64,000 nt of DNA from Naganishia liquefaciens (Eukaryota > Basidiomycota > Tremellomycetes > Filobasidiales > Filobasidiaceae), in the NCBI GenBank assembly GCA_013423385.1, contig BLZA01000049.1:1-64000 (forward strand), given 5' to 3'. A model generated the notes under the pieces. It was not told where the DNA came from. It searched no databases and was given only the letters and a program-made list of their open reading frames with translations. A program made the position numbers and the translations under genes. Each line of letters opens with the position of its first letter. The first letter of the stretch is position 1. Below, piece after piece: positions 49,468-61,824 of this stretch.

Positions 49468-50255
49468 TTTGGATGATATCGCGATCAAGCTGTTGTTGCA
49501 AACAGACGGATGACATCGCAACGAGAAGACGCGGAAGGCATGAACATGTTGAACGACGTTCTCCCGACGCGATCGTGCGACAGCGGACAACTTGTAAGAT
49601 GTCCGCGCGCCCCCGTGTTGCCCTTGACTTTACAGGTATACTACCGGTATACTCGCACCGAGACGGTACACGTATTTTCCGACACCTCAAGTCCCCATAG
49701 CGTGGTAGCTTTGAAATGCAAATCCGCGTTATCGATTCATCAAGATGCACAAGCCGATGACACACAAATCAGATGGACAGTCTCTTGTGCTCCGGGCTGT
49801 TTGCCGTCTATCGTACTAGTAAACTCGCTGGAACGAGTCCGCTCCCAGACAGCACCGTGAGCGGTCTGACCACGTCGATGTTTCGCTTTTGCTCTCATTC
49901 GTGTCTTGGCAGCAATTTTAATCTGCTGAGCGTCCCTAGCTACATATGCTTGTGAGACCCGAGTGTCAGCTCGTAGCGGTAAACGATAAGGAGCAAGGCC
50001 CAGAAACGACTTCGGCGGACCTATATGGCATGAGGAGCTGCCAGCCACGAATGTCATCGCACCTTAATCTACGCTCAAGCGTTTTCGTTGCCTATACCAA
50101 TGTAATGGCTATATCAGTCGTCACGTATGAACCCTTGAATGGCGCTGTGACGACGTCTCTCCGACGATCTTCCCGCGCTCGTCTGTTGCAATTTCAGAAT
50201 TTTCATTTTGCTACAACACAACCTGGAATTCCGTGAGTTGATGATCTTGCTCACG
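49468..50255. other. Intergenic, promoter of ERG20
   Basis: Lies between the folylpolyglutamate synthase stop and the ERG20 ATG on the same strand. Open frames here have no motifs. No further element is recognised. Confidence 0.4.
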
Positions 50256-52210
50256 TCACGACATATCGATCGCTTGTTCTCCTAGCCCAGCCACCTCCAT
50301 CACGCCGCCGACGAGATGCAGACTGCCCGCCACGAGCACCTCGACTTGAGCTTTGGCTTCCTCTCCGCGAACTATCCGCACCGCATGCTCGATGCTTGGA
50401 ACGACGTGAATGCTATCTTTGCTGAAGGACGGAACGAGCATCGCCCATGCATCGGCCAGTTGGTGTTGTGTCGCGAGAGCCGAGAGGTCGTTGAGATCAA
50501 TAGCCTTCGATGTGAGATCTAGCAAAACATCATGAGCTTCAAAAATCTGGCCACCTATTCCCCTTGCTCACCGCCCTTGAACCCGCCGTCGGTATAGGTT
50601 ACGTTCGTGCAGAATATCACCTGATCAAACCAGCTTTCAGGCCCTTCTCCACTCCAAGCACGCTTGCCAGCATCGATCAACGCTCCAAGCAAGGCCGGTG
50701 CCGATCTGCCGGATGTACAGTTGAAAACCAACACTCTCCTCTGCAATCCCGTCTTGCGCATGCCATCAGGACCGAAAGCCCAGTCTCCGCAACAGGTGAG
50801 ACTCTCAACTGTATGTGCTCCATCGAGCAACCACGTTGTGCCACCTTGGTTGACGGTCTGACAACGGCCGGGCCACCGTGTCCGTTCAAGGTAAGGAAGA
50901 TATGCTTCCGGTACGGTGCCGATCGGCTGAGCGCTGTCAATAGATACCGCCATACGGGAAAGGCTGGATGGGAGGCGCGTGGATGCGAATGCGGCGCGTG
51001 CGAGAGCGACGGCGAGAGATGCGTTGATGATCTGGTGCTTTCCGGGAAGGCCTGGGTATAATCTTAGCGTGGGAGCAGATGTGGTAGAGAGTGAAAAGGC
51101 CCACCTAGCTTGACGGAATTCAAGACTGGATCGATCGGGACAATCTGGAACGACTCGGCACCTGCTCGCTCCGCAGCTTCCTGCAGCTCTCGTTCCCCCT
51201 TGTGTCCTTCTTGCGAGACGCTGAAACACGGGACTCCCTTCTTGTATATCCCCCCCTTGTTCTTCGCAATCTCCTCGATTGTATTCCCAAGCATGAATGT
51301 GTGGTCCAGTCCAAGTGCCGTCACACCGCACGCCAAAGGCCGCGGCACTATATTTGTTGAGTCGTACGTCCCGCCCATACCGACTTCGAGGACAGTGAGA
51401 CGAGTTCGGGTTTGAACGAACGTGTGGAAAGCGAGCAAGGTGAGAAAGCGGAAGTAGACGGGATGTCGAGCGAGTTGCGCGAGGTGCGATTCCGGTAATC
51501 CAGAAGGTGATGCCGTAGACGCCTTGGGGGCATAGGTCTCGAGACGTTCCCATACCTCGAAGAAGAACTTTGCGAAGAGGTGTTCCGGTATTGGCTTTCC
51601 ATTGATGCGAATCCGTTCACGGACGGCACAGAGATGGGGCGAGGTGTAGAGTCCGATTCCGCCGTACCATTCTTCGTCCCCTCCCTCGACCACGTCATCA
51701 TCCCCTTCTTCTTCCTTGTTCCGCAACTTGCTGACTCCGCCGTTGCCAAAGTAACCTTTCTCGATGAAGCGTTCCCTGCAAATTCGCTCAACAAACGCCG
51801 AAGTGGAGCCTTTACCCTTGGTACCGGTGATGTGGATGACGTTCAGAGCGTTCAGATCGTCGGGCTATGTGAACCGGAAACCGTTAAAAAAAGGTGCACG
51901 CATTCCGGTCAGCTTTAGGCACGCACCTTGTATCCCAACCGATGCAGATATTCCACCATTTCCGGAATTGCATATTGGTTCATCTTCATGCCCGACTTTC
52001 GGATTGCGTCAATTGTTGCTGCATTGCTTTGACAGGTGTTGAGCAGATTGATTGCATCCTACAAGATCGTTAGTCACGATGGAATGCGAACCCCGAGTGG
52101 GCCGCGCTCACGCGATAGGTCTTGCCCGCCGGGCTGTCCGTTGTACTCATTGCGCGGCTGAGACGAGGACCGATACGAAGGGGCGAAAGGCGGACTCGCG
52201 CGAGAAGCAT
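50256..52210 (-). CDS. MET7: Folylpolyglutamate synthase
   Basis: Five exons (52210-52112, 52058-51927, 51864-51105, 51051-50572, 50518-50256) give 577 residues. It adds gamma-linked glutamates to folates, which holds them in the cell and in mitochondria. The P-loop HITGTKGKGST, the following GLYTSPHL, the ligase motif WLLDGAHTVES and the segment LGLDHTFMLGNTIEEIA are all conserved. Two ATGs are in frame 60 bp apart: from the first, MLLARVRLSPLRIGPRLSRA has six Arg and no acidic residue, like a mitochondrial presequence; from the second (52150), MSTTDSPAGK would give a 557-residue cytosolic form. Alternative starts are known for this enzyme in eukaryotes. An acidic loop (about 25 residues) separates the P-loop region from the TSPHL motif. 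Confidence 0.94.
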
Positions 52211-52380
52211 GGATGACGGCGGGCTATATAGCATACGGAGAAGAGATAGACCGAACGGCGTGATAAGATAGGTTGGGTTCGTCCGTGATTACCTAAGCAC
52301 AGTCATTCAAGGTCTCACCCTTGATCGTCTTTGTGACGTTAATGTATATCTTACCCTCCTTACCATACTGTGTCGGCAGC
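52211..52380. promoter_or_regulatory. Short divergent MET7/DLT1 promoter
   Basis: Only 170 bp separate the two start codons. TATATAGC at about 52226 could serve as a TATA element for either gene, and GATTACCTAAGCAC at about 52287 resembles the TTACCTAATAC repeat in the NCR1/RLF2 promoter. Confidence 0.35.
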
Positions 52381-53931
52381 ATGTCGCGTCGCTTCAGCGT
52401 CCGAGCCGTTCTCGAGGGCTTCGCATATCGCCTGGCTCATCATCCGTCCTTCTATGTCTCCGTCATCGCCCATCTCATCTGCGCAACGGCGACCGTCGGC
52501 TTCATTCTCGCGTTCATCCAACAGGCATCCTATACCGGCAACACTCGTCGTTTGAACATCGTCATCATCGCAGCACTTCTTGGCGCTGTGCTATTCACAA
52601 GCTGCTTCCTCATTCTCGCCCGCATCATCGCTGTCCGGACATCGTTCAATACCATCCCGAAACCCTATATCCCCACGAAACACATCGATGTCCCGCGCAA
52701 GGTCGCCGAGCATATTTCACGCGAGTACACGCGGACCGGTGTAATCGCATACATCAGTCAGCCAACAGCTGGAAAACAGGAGGGATGGGGAAGGCCTGGA
52801 AGCCAGTTTGCGTCCATTCATTTCAGGAAGAGTATCCGAGAGACGTTTCATGTTATTTGTATGTTCCTCCCGCTTTTCCCCCTGTTTGCAATAGCTGACA
52901 TATGGATGCAGTGAAAACTCTTGACGATCAAATGCCAGGTGTATCACGCCTCACATATCCACCGTACGCGATTTGTCAGATCACGAGCCATCCGGCCTGG
53001 CCAACGCCGGCGCAGCCGCTGTTGGACATGTATGACGCAATCTTCACCAAAGCAAAGTACGCGCGAAGTGAACCCGATGCCGAGGAGTATGAACGGTGTA
53101 TCAAGATTGTGGCGCTGATCATGGGCCTGTACGTATCCGTTGTCAGCGATGTCCGCTTACGACTAATCGATATATCGCAGGATAAAAACAACGCATCACA
53201 TGCCATTGAAAGGGGTCGAAACGCCAACGGCGACAAAGAAAGACTTGTACGATGCACCGGCGTCGCCAAACAAGCAAGTAGTTCAGAGTCCGCCACAAGC
53301 TCATCTTGCATCGCCACACTCGATTCGTCGCCATGCCGTGCCCCGCGAATCTACTGCATCGACGAGTGGGACTCGCGCATCTGGGCAACGCGTGGAACAC
53401 GATCATCTGTCTCGCTCGAGGAGGATTAGACATGGATCACTGATGGCGCTCTTCGATGAGCACCATCACCACGACCATGACGCTTCGGTTCACGCTCCAG
53501 ATCGTCAATCATGGGCGGAGCGGTCTACAAGATCGCCAGCAGCCGAAGAGGCATCATCTTCGCAAGTGCACGAGCGTTCAGAGGTGGAGGAACTGAGGGA
53601 GGCTGTCGATCTACATGCACACCATACGCGATCTTTGGCTCACCCTCGTCCGTCGAGCCATTTGCCCGATTCGACGGCTCACCGTCATAGCTCCTTACCA
53701 CCCAGCAGTGTGCCTCATCACCATCGTTCAGGAATATCGAGACTACGCGCGACAATTCCTCGGCCAAAACGAAGGGGCACGACGCGGATCCATGGGAGCA
53801 GTGACGAGGAGTATAGCGAGGGGGGAAGCGATATAGTCGATGATCGGAGTCGGAAGGAGCGAGGACGTCATCGAAGCGGAACAGCGACGTTTTTGCGTAG
53901 CGCCCTAGCTCCTGGACGTTCGACGCCGTGA
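52381..53931 (+). CDS. DLT1: DLT1-like membrane protein with His-rich tail
   Basis: Three exons (52381-52858, 52912-53128, 53181-53931) give 481 residues. Two transmembrane helices lie at about 24-45 (FYVSVIAHLICATATVGFILAF) and 58-80 (IVIIAALLGAVLFTSCFLIL). The soluble part IPKPYIPTKHIDVPRKVAEHI and the conserved TYPPYAICQITSHPAWPTP match the fungal Dlt1 family (defect at low temperature). Its molecular role is not established. The last 240 residues are low-complexity, with His clusters (DEHHHHDHD, PHHHRSG) and many Ser/Arg, much longer than in the yeast protein as I remember it. The histidines might bind metal, but that is only a guess. Confidence 0.8.
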
Positions 53932-54879
53932 GGGGGGTCTGCTTCAGGGCAGAACAGACTCTGGAACTGTTTCTGAGACGGGCCGCCATGTTGTATTTTT
54001 TCATCCAAGTTGTATCGCATGGCATCACATCGCATCACATCGCATCACATCGCATCACATCGCATCGCAGTAGCTGCACCCTTCGGCGTCCTTGATGTTG
54101 TGCCAAGTGTCGTCGTCTTTGCAAAGCCTTCGAGATCGGCAAGGCGAAAGGATGTCTGTCTTCGTGGCTTGATCCCTCCTCAATGACACTTTGCGAGTCA
54201 GTGCATGAAGAGTCATAGCTAACTTGGCATAAGGTAGAGACAGAAATAATAGGCGGCTAGTGGCAATAAATCCAGAACGAAAGCGGTACAACCGGCAACT
54301 CTCTGTGCTGAAACAGAAGGCATAGCCGGGAGTGGCACTTTACAAGCACCCCCATCAGTCCCAAGGCCCGGGTCTGTGCACCAGAAGATCAGAGCAACCT
54401 TTTCATAGTCCGCTCAATACATAAACACTTTCAACACAAGTTGATCGAAGCACATAGGTTCCGACAAGGGTCTAAAAACGGATTCACCGAGGCTGAGCGG
54501 CCAATCGAACGGTGATGATGCTCAGCAATGAAGACCGATTGAGTGGTGCAACAGGATCGCATTCGTGGGTCGAAACTCTCCGAATTACCGTTAACGGACA
54601 AGGTATAACTTGTTCAAAACGTTCTGGAGCGTTTCTCAATGATAAGGGGCCCACTTGAAGTTGAGCGCGCAAGCTGATTGTCTCGGATGAGGAGTATAAT
54701 TGATGACGAATCACTCACCGCGCTTGTCAGTCTGTCGTCCTCGCCCGCCGGCTTCCTCGCTCGGTCTCTTGTCTGCCATGTCAAAGGACGATATTCCAGC
54801 TTCAGTGAGGCGATGGGGCCGTGTCGCAGGACTCGCCCTCGCAGAGGAATACTTTAGACAGCACGGGCACTCTGTTTCC
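53932..54879. other. Intergenic with a 10-bp minisatellite
   Basis: No gene is recognised. A tandem repeat lies at about 54016-54068. Upstream in-frame ATGs of the next gene exist at about 54700-54780, so part of this stretch could be its 5' exon. Confidence 0.4.
54016..54068. repeat. Tandem 10-bp repeat (CATCACATCG)
   Basis: About five units of CATCACATCG in a row, the last ones changing to CATCGCAG. It lies about 90 bp after the DLT1 stop codon, so it may be transcribed in that 3' UTR. Confidence 0.85.
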
Positions 54880-55724
54880 ATGGCGTTGAATTGGGTTCAG
54901 CGTGATCCCCAGAATGACAGCCGCCCGTTACTGCTGCCTGGTGAGCTTCTTCAACGCGACAAGATGACCTGTCCGCTCACAGTCCGTATCCTGCACAGGC
55001 GAAAGGATCTTTGAAACATTCAAGAATGCTGTAGTACGCATCGAGATACCTCCGAACTTGTCAGGTCCCAAGCAAGAGATCAAGGCCGAGGCCAACATGT
55101 GGCTGTCCAACCGACGGGTAAGCTACCCGGCATGAGCGGCTTGGAATGCGTTGTAAGCGGCACAAGAACAGGTCGTTTTTCTTGCAAGTGACGCAACCCC
55201 ACCCGCGAATGCGACTCTGGCAGAATGTGAGTGTCTGGGCTTGCTAGAGGTGTTTCCAGCTAAGAGAATACCCCTCATTCAGCGATCTATACCGCGGTGC
55301 ACAGTTATCTGGGTTCAACTACGGCCGCGAATGACACTACTACCTCGCTAAAGATGGAGTCTCTGACCATACCATTCGTGCGTTGTCTCTGTATCGATGA
55401 ACATAGGCAGCTGAAAACATCTCCCTAGCTATCTATGCGAGACATTAGCTTTGATCAAGGTCTCTTTACACCAAACAGTCTCGGACTTCAGTTTGCCCCA
55501 GTAGAAGACGGCAACTTTCCACAACTTGGACGCAACAGCTTTATCAAACTGAATGTGACGTTGAAGGAGGGAAAGGTGTATGAAGTCTGGAAGACGGCCA
55601 GAGAATTATGGCAAGACAACACAAGACAAAGACAGGAGGAGGACACTTTGCGTGAGCTTGCCGTGCAAAGAGAATCGTCAGGGTGGCTGACTTGTGCATT
55701 GTAGCGAGATATACGCCACAGTGA
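54880..55724 (+). CDS. GRAM-domain protein of the WBP2/UPF0664 family
   Basis: Six exons (54880-54940, 54999-55117, 55172-55226, 55283-55377, 55429-55651, 55705-55724) give 190 residues starting MALNWVQ, the usual start of this family. The single domain is a GRAM/PH-like fold: LLLPGERIFETFKNAVVRIE, MWLSNRRVVFLAS (family LYLTNQRVIFV), ESLTIPF, GLQFAP, and LNVTLKEGKVYEVWKTARELW. Two upstream in-frame ATGs would add 34 or 60 residues with no family support. The last exon is short (LPRYTPQ and stop) and fits the proline-tyrosine tail of relatives; reading through its intron would give a different end. Function in fungi is unclear; a stress-induced member is known in fission yeast. Confidence 0.75.
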
Positions 55725-55902
55725 TATGGTGATCCCCTATAATGGTTGTACAATGGGACCGATCGTAACGGTTAGCCGCCACGGGCGAGGACTAGGCGAC
55801 AACCGCAAAGGCTCTTTACGGGTTCGAAGGTGGTTGTGTTCAATGCTAGAATTATGTGTATGCTTCGTTGCCATGTGTACGCCTTACACGAAGCCCAGCA
55901 CT

Positions 55903-58900
55903 TCACCATCCCGACGCCAACTTCTGTCGTAATGTATTTTCTATACTCCTGACCACCGCCGTGTCCGTATAAAGACTTGTCATCATGTAGAGGACGTTTC
56001 CTAGCGGTCTTGAATGTATGTGGAACGCCTCGAATGGCTTGTCCCCACCCTTCGTAGAATCCGCAGTGATAAGGGCAGATGAATCCGTGCGCAGCACATT
56101 GAGCAAGTCCTGCGCGAGTGAAGAAGCGTAACCTGGGAGAACAGATAGATTAGCCCAGGAACGATCGGAACGTGTCCGGCCGCCTTACCGCTAAACTGAG
56201 CGTTCTCCGGCTCTTGCAATTCTATAGCCAACACGGTACCCATCGCCATGGTACTCTTGACTCTGGGCAATCGACTGGCTTCCTCGATGAATTGCTTGCT
56301 CCACATGCTCCACAGCTTTTCCGCAGAGTTGACACGCCGAGCTGATACACCCCAGTCTTGCTTTGCGTCTACCCAGTTACCGCTAGTCTCCTCCGACTTT
56401 TTGTCGATCAGCTGCAAGGCTTTCAGCGCGACATTGCACCCGATAGGGTTGGCAGTGTAGCTGTGGCCATGTAGTAAAGCGTCGACTTTGCGTTCCGGGT
56501 GGTAAAACGCTTCAAAGATGGAATTTGAGGCTAGCGTGAGCGATAGCGGTAACAATCCTCCCGTCAAGATCTTGGCGTATGTCGCAATATCGGGCGTGCT
56601 TCCCAGAACGGAGCTCGCGGTCAGGTACGACAGCCTGTGTATACCGGAAAATACTGCATAACACTTTGTCAGAACGGGCATCGGCCACGATCACCTTGTA
56701 CTCACCTTCGTCAAAGACGACCGGCAGACCCTGCCAGCTTCCGTCTTCGGGGACAGCCTCTGCTTCCGAGCCGAAAAGCTCAGTGCTGTTCCGTACGACA
56801 TCCATCAGGCATCGCTGGAACAGTGGATCAACAAAGACCATTCCCCCAGCACCGAGGCAAATTGGTTCCAAAACCAGTGCTCCGAACTGCCTCTTGCGGC
56901 CCGTTATCGGATCGATTTCCGTTGTTACTCGCTGAAGCGTCTGCCGAATATAACGAGTATAGTATTTGGCTAGATCGGATTCAAGTCGTGTCTCCACGTC
57001 GTAGACTTCGCTGAGAGAACCAAATTCGACCGACCAGTGATGCTTTGCTGATTCCATGTCCTCTGTCGCTTGCGCACCGTCTTTCATAGGGTGTGCTGGC
57101 CAATTGTCAGCCTCGACTGGCGAGACCTGGACCTGACCATTCTGGATGGTTACTGCTGGCGGCGAGAACCAATGTCCACGCCCACGATACCAGTCAACGG
57201 CAGTGTTGAATATGCTTTGATCGGAAGCATCCATCGAGCCTATCTTTATGTACGAAAAAAGGTGTGAGCCTTGTCGTGAGAGGTATCCACTAATCAACCT
57301 ACTGTATCGCCATGATAGCCTCCTTTCAGTCCGATTACGCCAACCTCATGTCCATCGACGCCTTGCCACCCGTACCGTTTGCCAGCCGCCCTCAGCGCCA
57401 TCTTCAATGCCACCTCCATACCGGTGCTTCCATTGTCCGAAAAGAAAACGCGTGACGCCCAGCCCTTGCCGATCGTCTCGAGCATTTTCTCCGCCAGGGT
57501 CAATGCCGGAGCATGGGTTCCCGAGGGGAAAAGTACATGACCATAGCGCCCGGCTGCTTCCGCTGCTGCGAGCGTCAGCTCGGGATTGGCGTGCGAATGT
57601 GCTTGTCTGTGAAGCCAAGTATGAGTGACGGTAAATAAACACTTTTAGAGTAGAACTCACGTGAACCAACTTGCCGAGCCATCAAACAATGGATTCAGCA
57701 GACTCTGATCTTCAGCTGATGTTGCCTCGTTCGTTTTCGGTTTCTTGTAAAAGGCATCAAAATAATCGCCCTTTGCAGAATCGACCACCATGACATTCTC
57801 CTCCTTGTTCACCTATATCTCGAGTCAGTGCAAGCTGAAGGCAAATCTCAAGAGATGACGATCGCTCACCAAGCCATGCTGCGTAAACGGCCACCACACT
57901 TGATCCAGCGTGCGTCTCGGCATAGTTTGCAGCTCTTCAATCCGCTCGAAATGACGATACTCCAATACCCGTGCCACATCCCTCATCGTCGCTTCTCCTT
58001 CAGCGCTTCCTCGATCCAACTTGAGATAATAGTCATCCAGCATCCGAACGTCTTCTTCTGCGCTCTTGGCGGCACTCTTTTCGTGCGGCTTTTCAAACGT
58101 CCAGAACCCGATACCGCGGTCGCGAAAGTACGGCTGAAGGAAATCCTCATTCTGGTAATACGGGTCCTTGAGGCAAAGTACGCCTTCGACCGTGTATCCT
58201 CTGAGAAGAAGAGATTCGTATGCGGAGAGGGTTGTCGAGATGCCTCCAAGCTGAGGAGCCGCGACGAGCAATGTTGGCAACCGCAAAGGCCGAAGGGCAT
58301 CCGCCTGAGTCAATGGAGCGTGAAGAGCGGGAGAATGGACACCTGGAAACTCCGACTTGTCAATGGGAGGAAAAAGAGGAGAGAACTGATCACGGCATGC
58401 TGACCTCCTGCCGTCTCTATCCAAAGACTTCCAGCGCTGTGTTCCGCGCACGTCCTGGCATGGTCCGACAGCGCTTTGAGCAAGTGTTCGTTGGTCGCGG
58501 GGAACTCCTGCGGAATAACAAGGCATCGTCATCGCTTAGGGGAGTTTCAGGAGCAAGGAAAGACGGCATCTTACCAACTCGGGCGCAAGTTTTGCTGCGA
58601 GATGCGGCGAGACCGGTTCCCGATACTGGTACAGACATTTCGTGGTGATTTTATCCGCCCATGAATGCTTTCCTGCACCAATGTTTCGCTTCACATAACT
58701 ACGAGGACAAGCAATCAGACTCGGCTTTGAGATCACAGGATCTTTTCCACATGCCTGTCATCTGCCTCATCGGCCGAGCCTGTGCTAACGGGCTTGAGGT
58801 AAAAGACCCTTTTCTGCGCGCCCTTCTCCGACTTTTGTTGCTCGTCTTGATAGAGTGCCGCTGTGGACCTCAGCAGTGCCGTTGTCAACAGTGTCTTTCC

Positions 58901-59081
58901 GACCTGAGATGCTTCACCGGTGAGCTCTCATCGCAAGGAGCGTCGGACACTGTCTTACATCGGTATTCGCTGCCAAATAAAAATCCCCGGTAAGCTTCGG
59001 CTATATGCGCACATGCTCTTGCAGAGAGACCTTACCTCCAAAGACCTGAGTGACACGAAGCTTGGGAAAGAGCAGAGGCAT
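55903..59081 (-). CDS. BIO3-BIO1: Fused dethiobiotin synthetase / DAPA aminotransferase
   Basis: Eleven exons (59081-59036, 58969-58959, 58903-58751, 58667-58575, 58507-58405, 58342-57870, 57812-57661, 57606-57303, 57243-56706, 56653-56189, 56132-55903) give 855 residues, close to the plant and fungal fusion enzymes. The N-terminal half makes dethiobiotin: P-loop GANTDVGKT at 15-23, KPVSTG, TTKCLYQYREPVSPHLAA and LLVAAPQLGGISTTLSAY. The C-terminal half is a class III PLP aminotransferase: VWWPFTQHG, FDGSASWFTQAHSHANP, FFSDNGSTGMEVALKMA, GGYHGDT, the PLP lysine near 652 in YAKILTGG, and GHSYTANPIGC. Fusion lets the intermediate DAPA pass between sites, and implies biotin synthesis, probably in mitochondria. 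Exon 2 has only 11 nt. The exon 3-4 junction is the least certain. Confidence 0.93.
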
Positions 59082-59754
59082 CTTGGAGATTCCTGGGTCT
59101 CGGCGGACCTGATTGCCGCGGGCGCTGTCGCAGGAATGAGATCAAGAGACCGGACTCGTTCGTTGGTGAGAGAGATCCCGAGAGAGAGGATGGATGTCTC
59201 TGATTCTGATCACTAAATAACTAAGTAATTCGGCTTTCCCCAACTCTTCCGGTTATTGACAATGTGAGGCAAGAGACCTGTTTGCTACGTCATTTCCAGG
59301 GCTTATTTGGTGTCAATCTTGGCAAGGTTGTCTGTCCATGTATCGAGACATCCTTATACCATACAGACGTGGGGAAGCACTCTGTCCATGGCTCTTCCCG
59401 GCGGCGCGCGCTGTCTGTGGTACTTGAACCGAGGGACTTTCCTCATGGAATCCACGGAAACCAAGAGGGCGGACAGTCACTTGATCCCGTGCCTCGGTGT
59501 GCGACCGACTCTGATCACCTGAGCTGTTATCTTGCGTCGTCGGCAGGGGAATTGAGCCGAACTGCCGATCTCGGGTGGGTAAATAATAAATGATTGCACA
59601 CGGCGCGGATCTGTAATATTCGAGGATTCGCTTGTGCGAATTGGGCGAGTGGGTGCTCGGCCCAGTGTCACCTGGCAGTCGGCAAAGGGCCATCATATAA
59701 AGCGCGCGTGCATCGTTCTTGACCCTCTCGCATGACCGCCCGCTGCCCTCAACC
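59082..59754. promoter_or_regulatory. Divergent BIO3-BIO1/UGA2 promoter region
   Basis: A 673-bp gap between two start codons. ATATAAAG at about 59695 is a candidate TATA element 55 bp before the dehydrogenase start. Open frames on both strands (59264-59593 plus, 59313-60053 minus) show no domains and the latter mostly overlaps the dehydrogenase antisense. Confidence 0.4.
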
Positions 59755-61593
59755 ATGCTCACAGCTGCACTCAGATCTGTCAACCTGCAAGCCCAACGAA
59801 CCATCATGACATCATCCGCAGCGCTTTCCGGCAAGCTCTCCGCTCTCAAGAACCCCTTGCTCGTCAAGAGCCAATCGTTCATCAACAACGAATGGGTCGG
59901 GTCGGCCTCGGGCAAGACGTTCAAGGTCCATGATCCCTCGACAGGCGAGCAAATTGGTCCGGACGTCGAGGAATGTGGATCGCCCGCAGAAGTGGAAAAG
60001 GCAATCAAGGTCGCCAAGGAGGCCTTCAAGACGTACCAGAACACGACGCCCAAGTCCCGTCAGGACATGCTTACCAAGCTATACAACCTCATGCTCGCCA
60101 ACACGGACGATCTTGCAACGATCATTACGGCCGAAAACGGAAAACCTCTGGCGGATGCCAAGGGCGAACACATGTACTCTGCCTCATTCTGTGAATGGTT
60201 CGCCGCTGAAGCGATGCGAACGTACGGCGATGTCATCCCGGCGACGATCCCGGGAATGCGAAATGTCGTCATCAAGCAGCCAGTCGGTCCCGTCGCCATC
60301 ATTACCCCATGGAATTTCCCGAGCGCCATGATTACGAGGAAGATTGCACCCGCGCTCGCAGCGGGTTGCACATGTGTGATCAAGGTCCCGGCTGAGACAC
60401 CGTTCTCCGGCTTGGCCCTTGCTCAATTGGTCAAGGAAGCCGGATTCCCCGCCGGTGTTGTGAATATCATCACATCAGAGGACAGCAAAACCGTCGGCGA
60501 GATCTTGTGCGCATCCAAGGATATCAAAAAGGTCTCGTTCACGGGAAGCACCAATGTCGGAAAGATTCTCGCAAGCCAGTCGGCATCGACGCTCAAAAAA
60601 CTTTCGCTCGAACTCGGTGGAAACGCACCGTTTATCGTTTTCAATGATGCCGACATTGATGCTGCCGTACAGGGTGCTATCGCTTGCAAATTCAGGTCTA
60701 GCGGCCAGACGTGTGTGTGTGCAAACAGGATTCTCGTACACACCGACGTCGCCGCCGAGTTTACCGAGAAACTCGTCGCGGCCGTCGAGAAATTCAAGGT
60801 GGGCGACGGAGCGGAGCAGGGAATGTGAGTCTTGGATTATCTTTCATGGGAACCCGCGGTCCTCTGACTCCAAGTCATGTCGTCTTCACACAGTACCCAT
60901 GGACCGCTCATTCACAGCAGAGCTCTCGACAAGGTCGAACACCACGTCAACGACGCCGTCGAACGCGGCGCCAAGGTTCTCGCGGGTGGAAAGCGAATCA
61001 AGGGCAATTTCTTCCAGCCGACAGTGCTCGGAGATGTTCCCGCAGATGCCGCGTGCTTGTCCGAGGAGACCTTTGGTCCTTTGGCTGCGATCGTCAAATT
61101 CTCCAGCGAGGAACAAGTCATTGAAATCGCAAACGATACCGATGTCGGATTGGCAGGGTATGTTCATCGAGTCGGAAAGACTTGAAAAGCCGCATCCTGA
61201 CGCCCATTGCACAGGTACTTTTATTCTAGAGATGTTGGCCGGATCTGGCGAGTGGCCGAAGCACTCGAGGTTGGCATGGTACGTGGATCTCTTTAGGATC
61301 AAGCCCGACTTATACCCAACTAAACTATACACATATAGGTTGGCGTGAACACCGGAGTCATCTCGCAAGCAACAATTCCGTTCGGAGGAGTCAAGGAGAG
61401 GTGAGTGTTGGCGGACCGCGCTCGGGGACCCGGCTCATCTTTCGGTTTAGTGGTTACGGCCGTGAGGGTTCCAAGTACGGCATGTCAGACTGTGAGTAAC
61501 ATGGCTTTCGAGTATCGCGCCCGACTGACGCATCTCCTTTCTCCAGACGAAATCACAAAGGTCATTTGTATGGGCGGACTTGGCACGTCATAG
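59755..61593 (+). CDS. UGA2: Succinate-semialdehyde dehydrogenase
   Basis: Six exons (59755-60824, 60894-61157, 61215-61278, 61339-61400, 61451-61491, 61547-61593) give 515 residues. It oxidises succinate semialdehyde to succinate in the GABA shunt with NAD(P)+. The aldehyde dehydrogenase signature is complete: TPWNFPSAMITRKIAPALAAG, FTGSTNVGK, LELGGNAPFIVF with the general-base Glu, the catalytic Cys320 in SSGQTCVCANR, and EETFGPLAAIVKF. AGYFYSRD and IPFGGVKESGYGREGSKYG are typical of the SSADH branch rather than general ALDH. The N-terminus (MLTAALRSVNLQAQR) could target mitochondria; an internal ATG 51 bp on would give a form without it. The first exon holds two thirds of the gene; the 3' end is cut into exons of 41-64 nt. 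Confidence 0.95.
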
Positions 61594-61824
61594 ACGTTGC
61601 AACAGGCACCGCGTGAAAGAACTGCCGTTGGGCTATAACCGTTGTATTCAGTACCCATAGGAGCCCATGAATCACACTGTGCGCTCGAACTTTTGGCGGT
61701 ACTCGCTGCTCAAATTCGACCAGCAGCCCTGCAAGAGATCAGACGAAGACAGGGAACACGATGACTCCGAAACAAGCTTCTTCAGGGGTGGGTGAAAGAC
61801 GATGCGAGGAACAATCTGATATGG

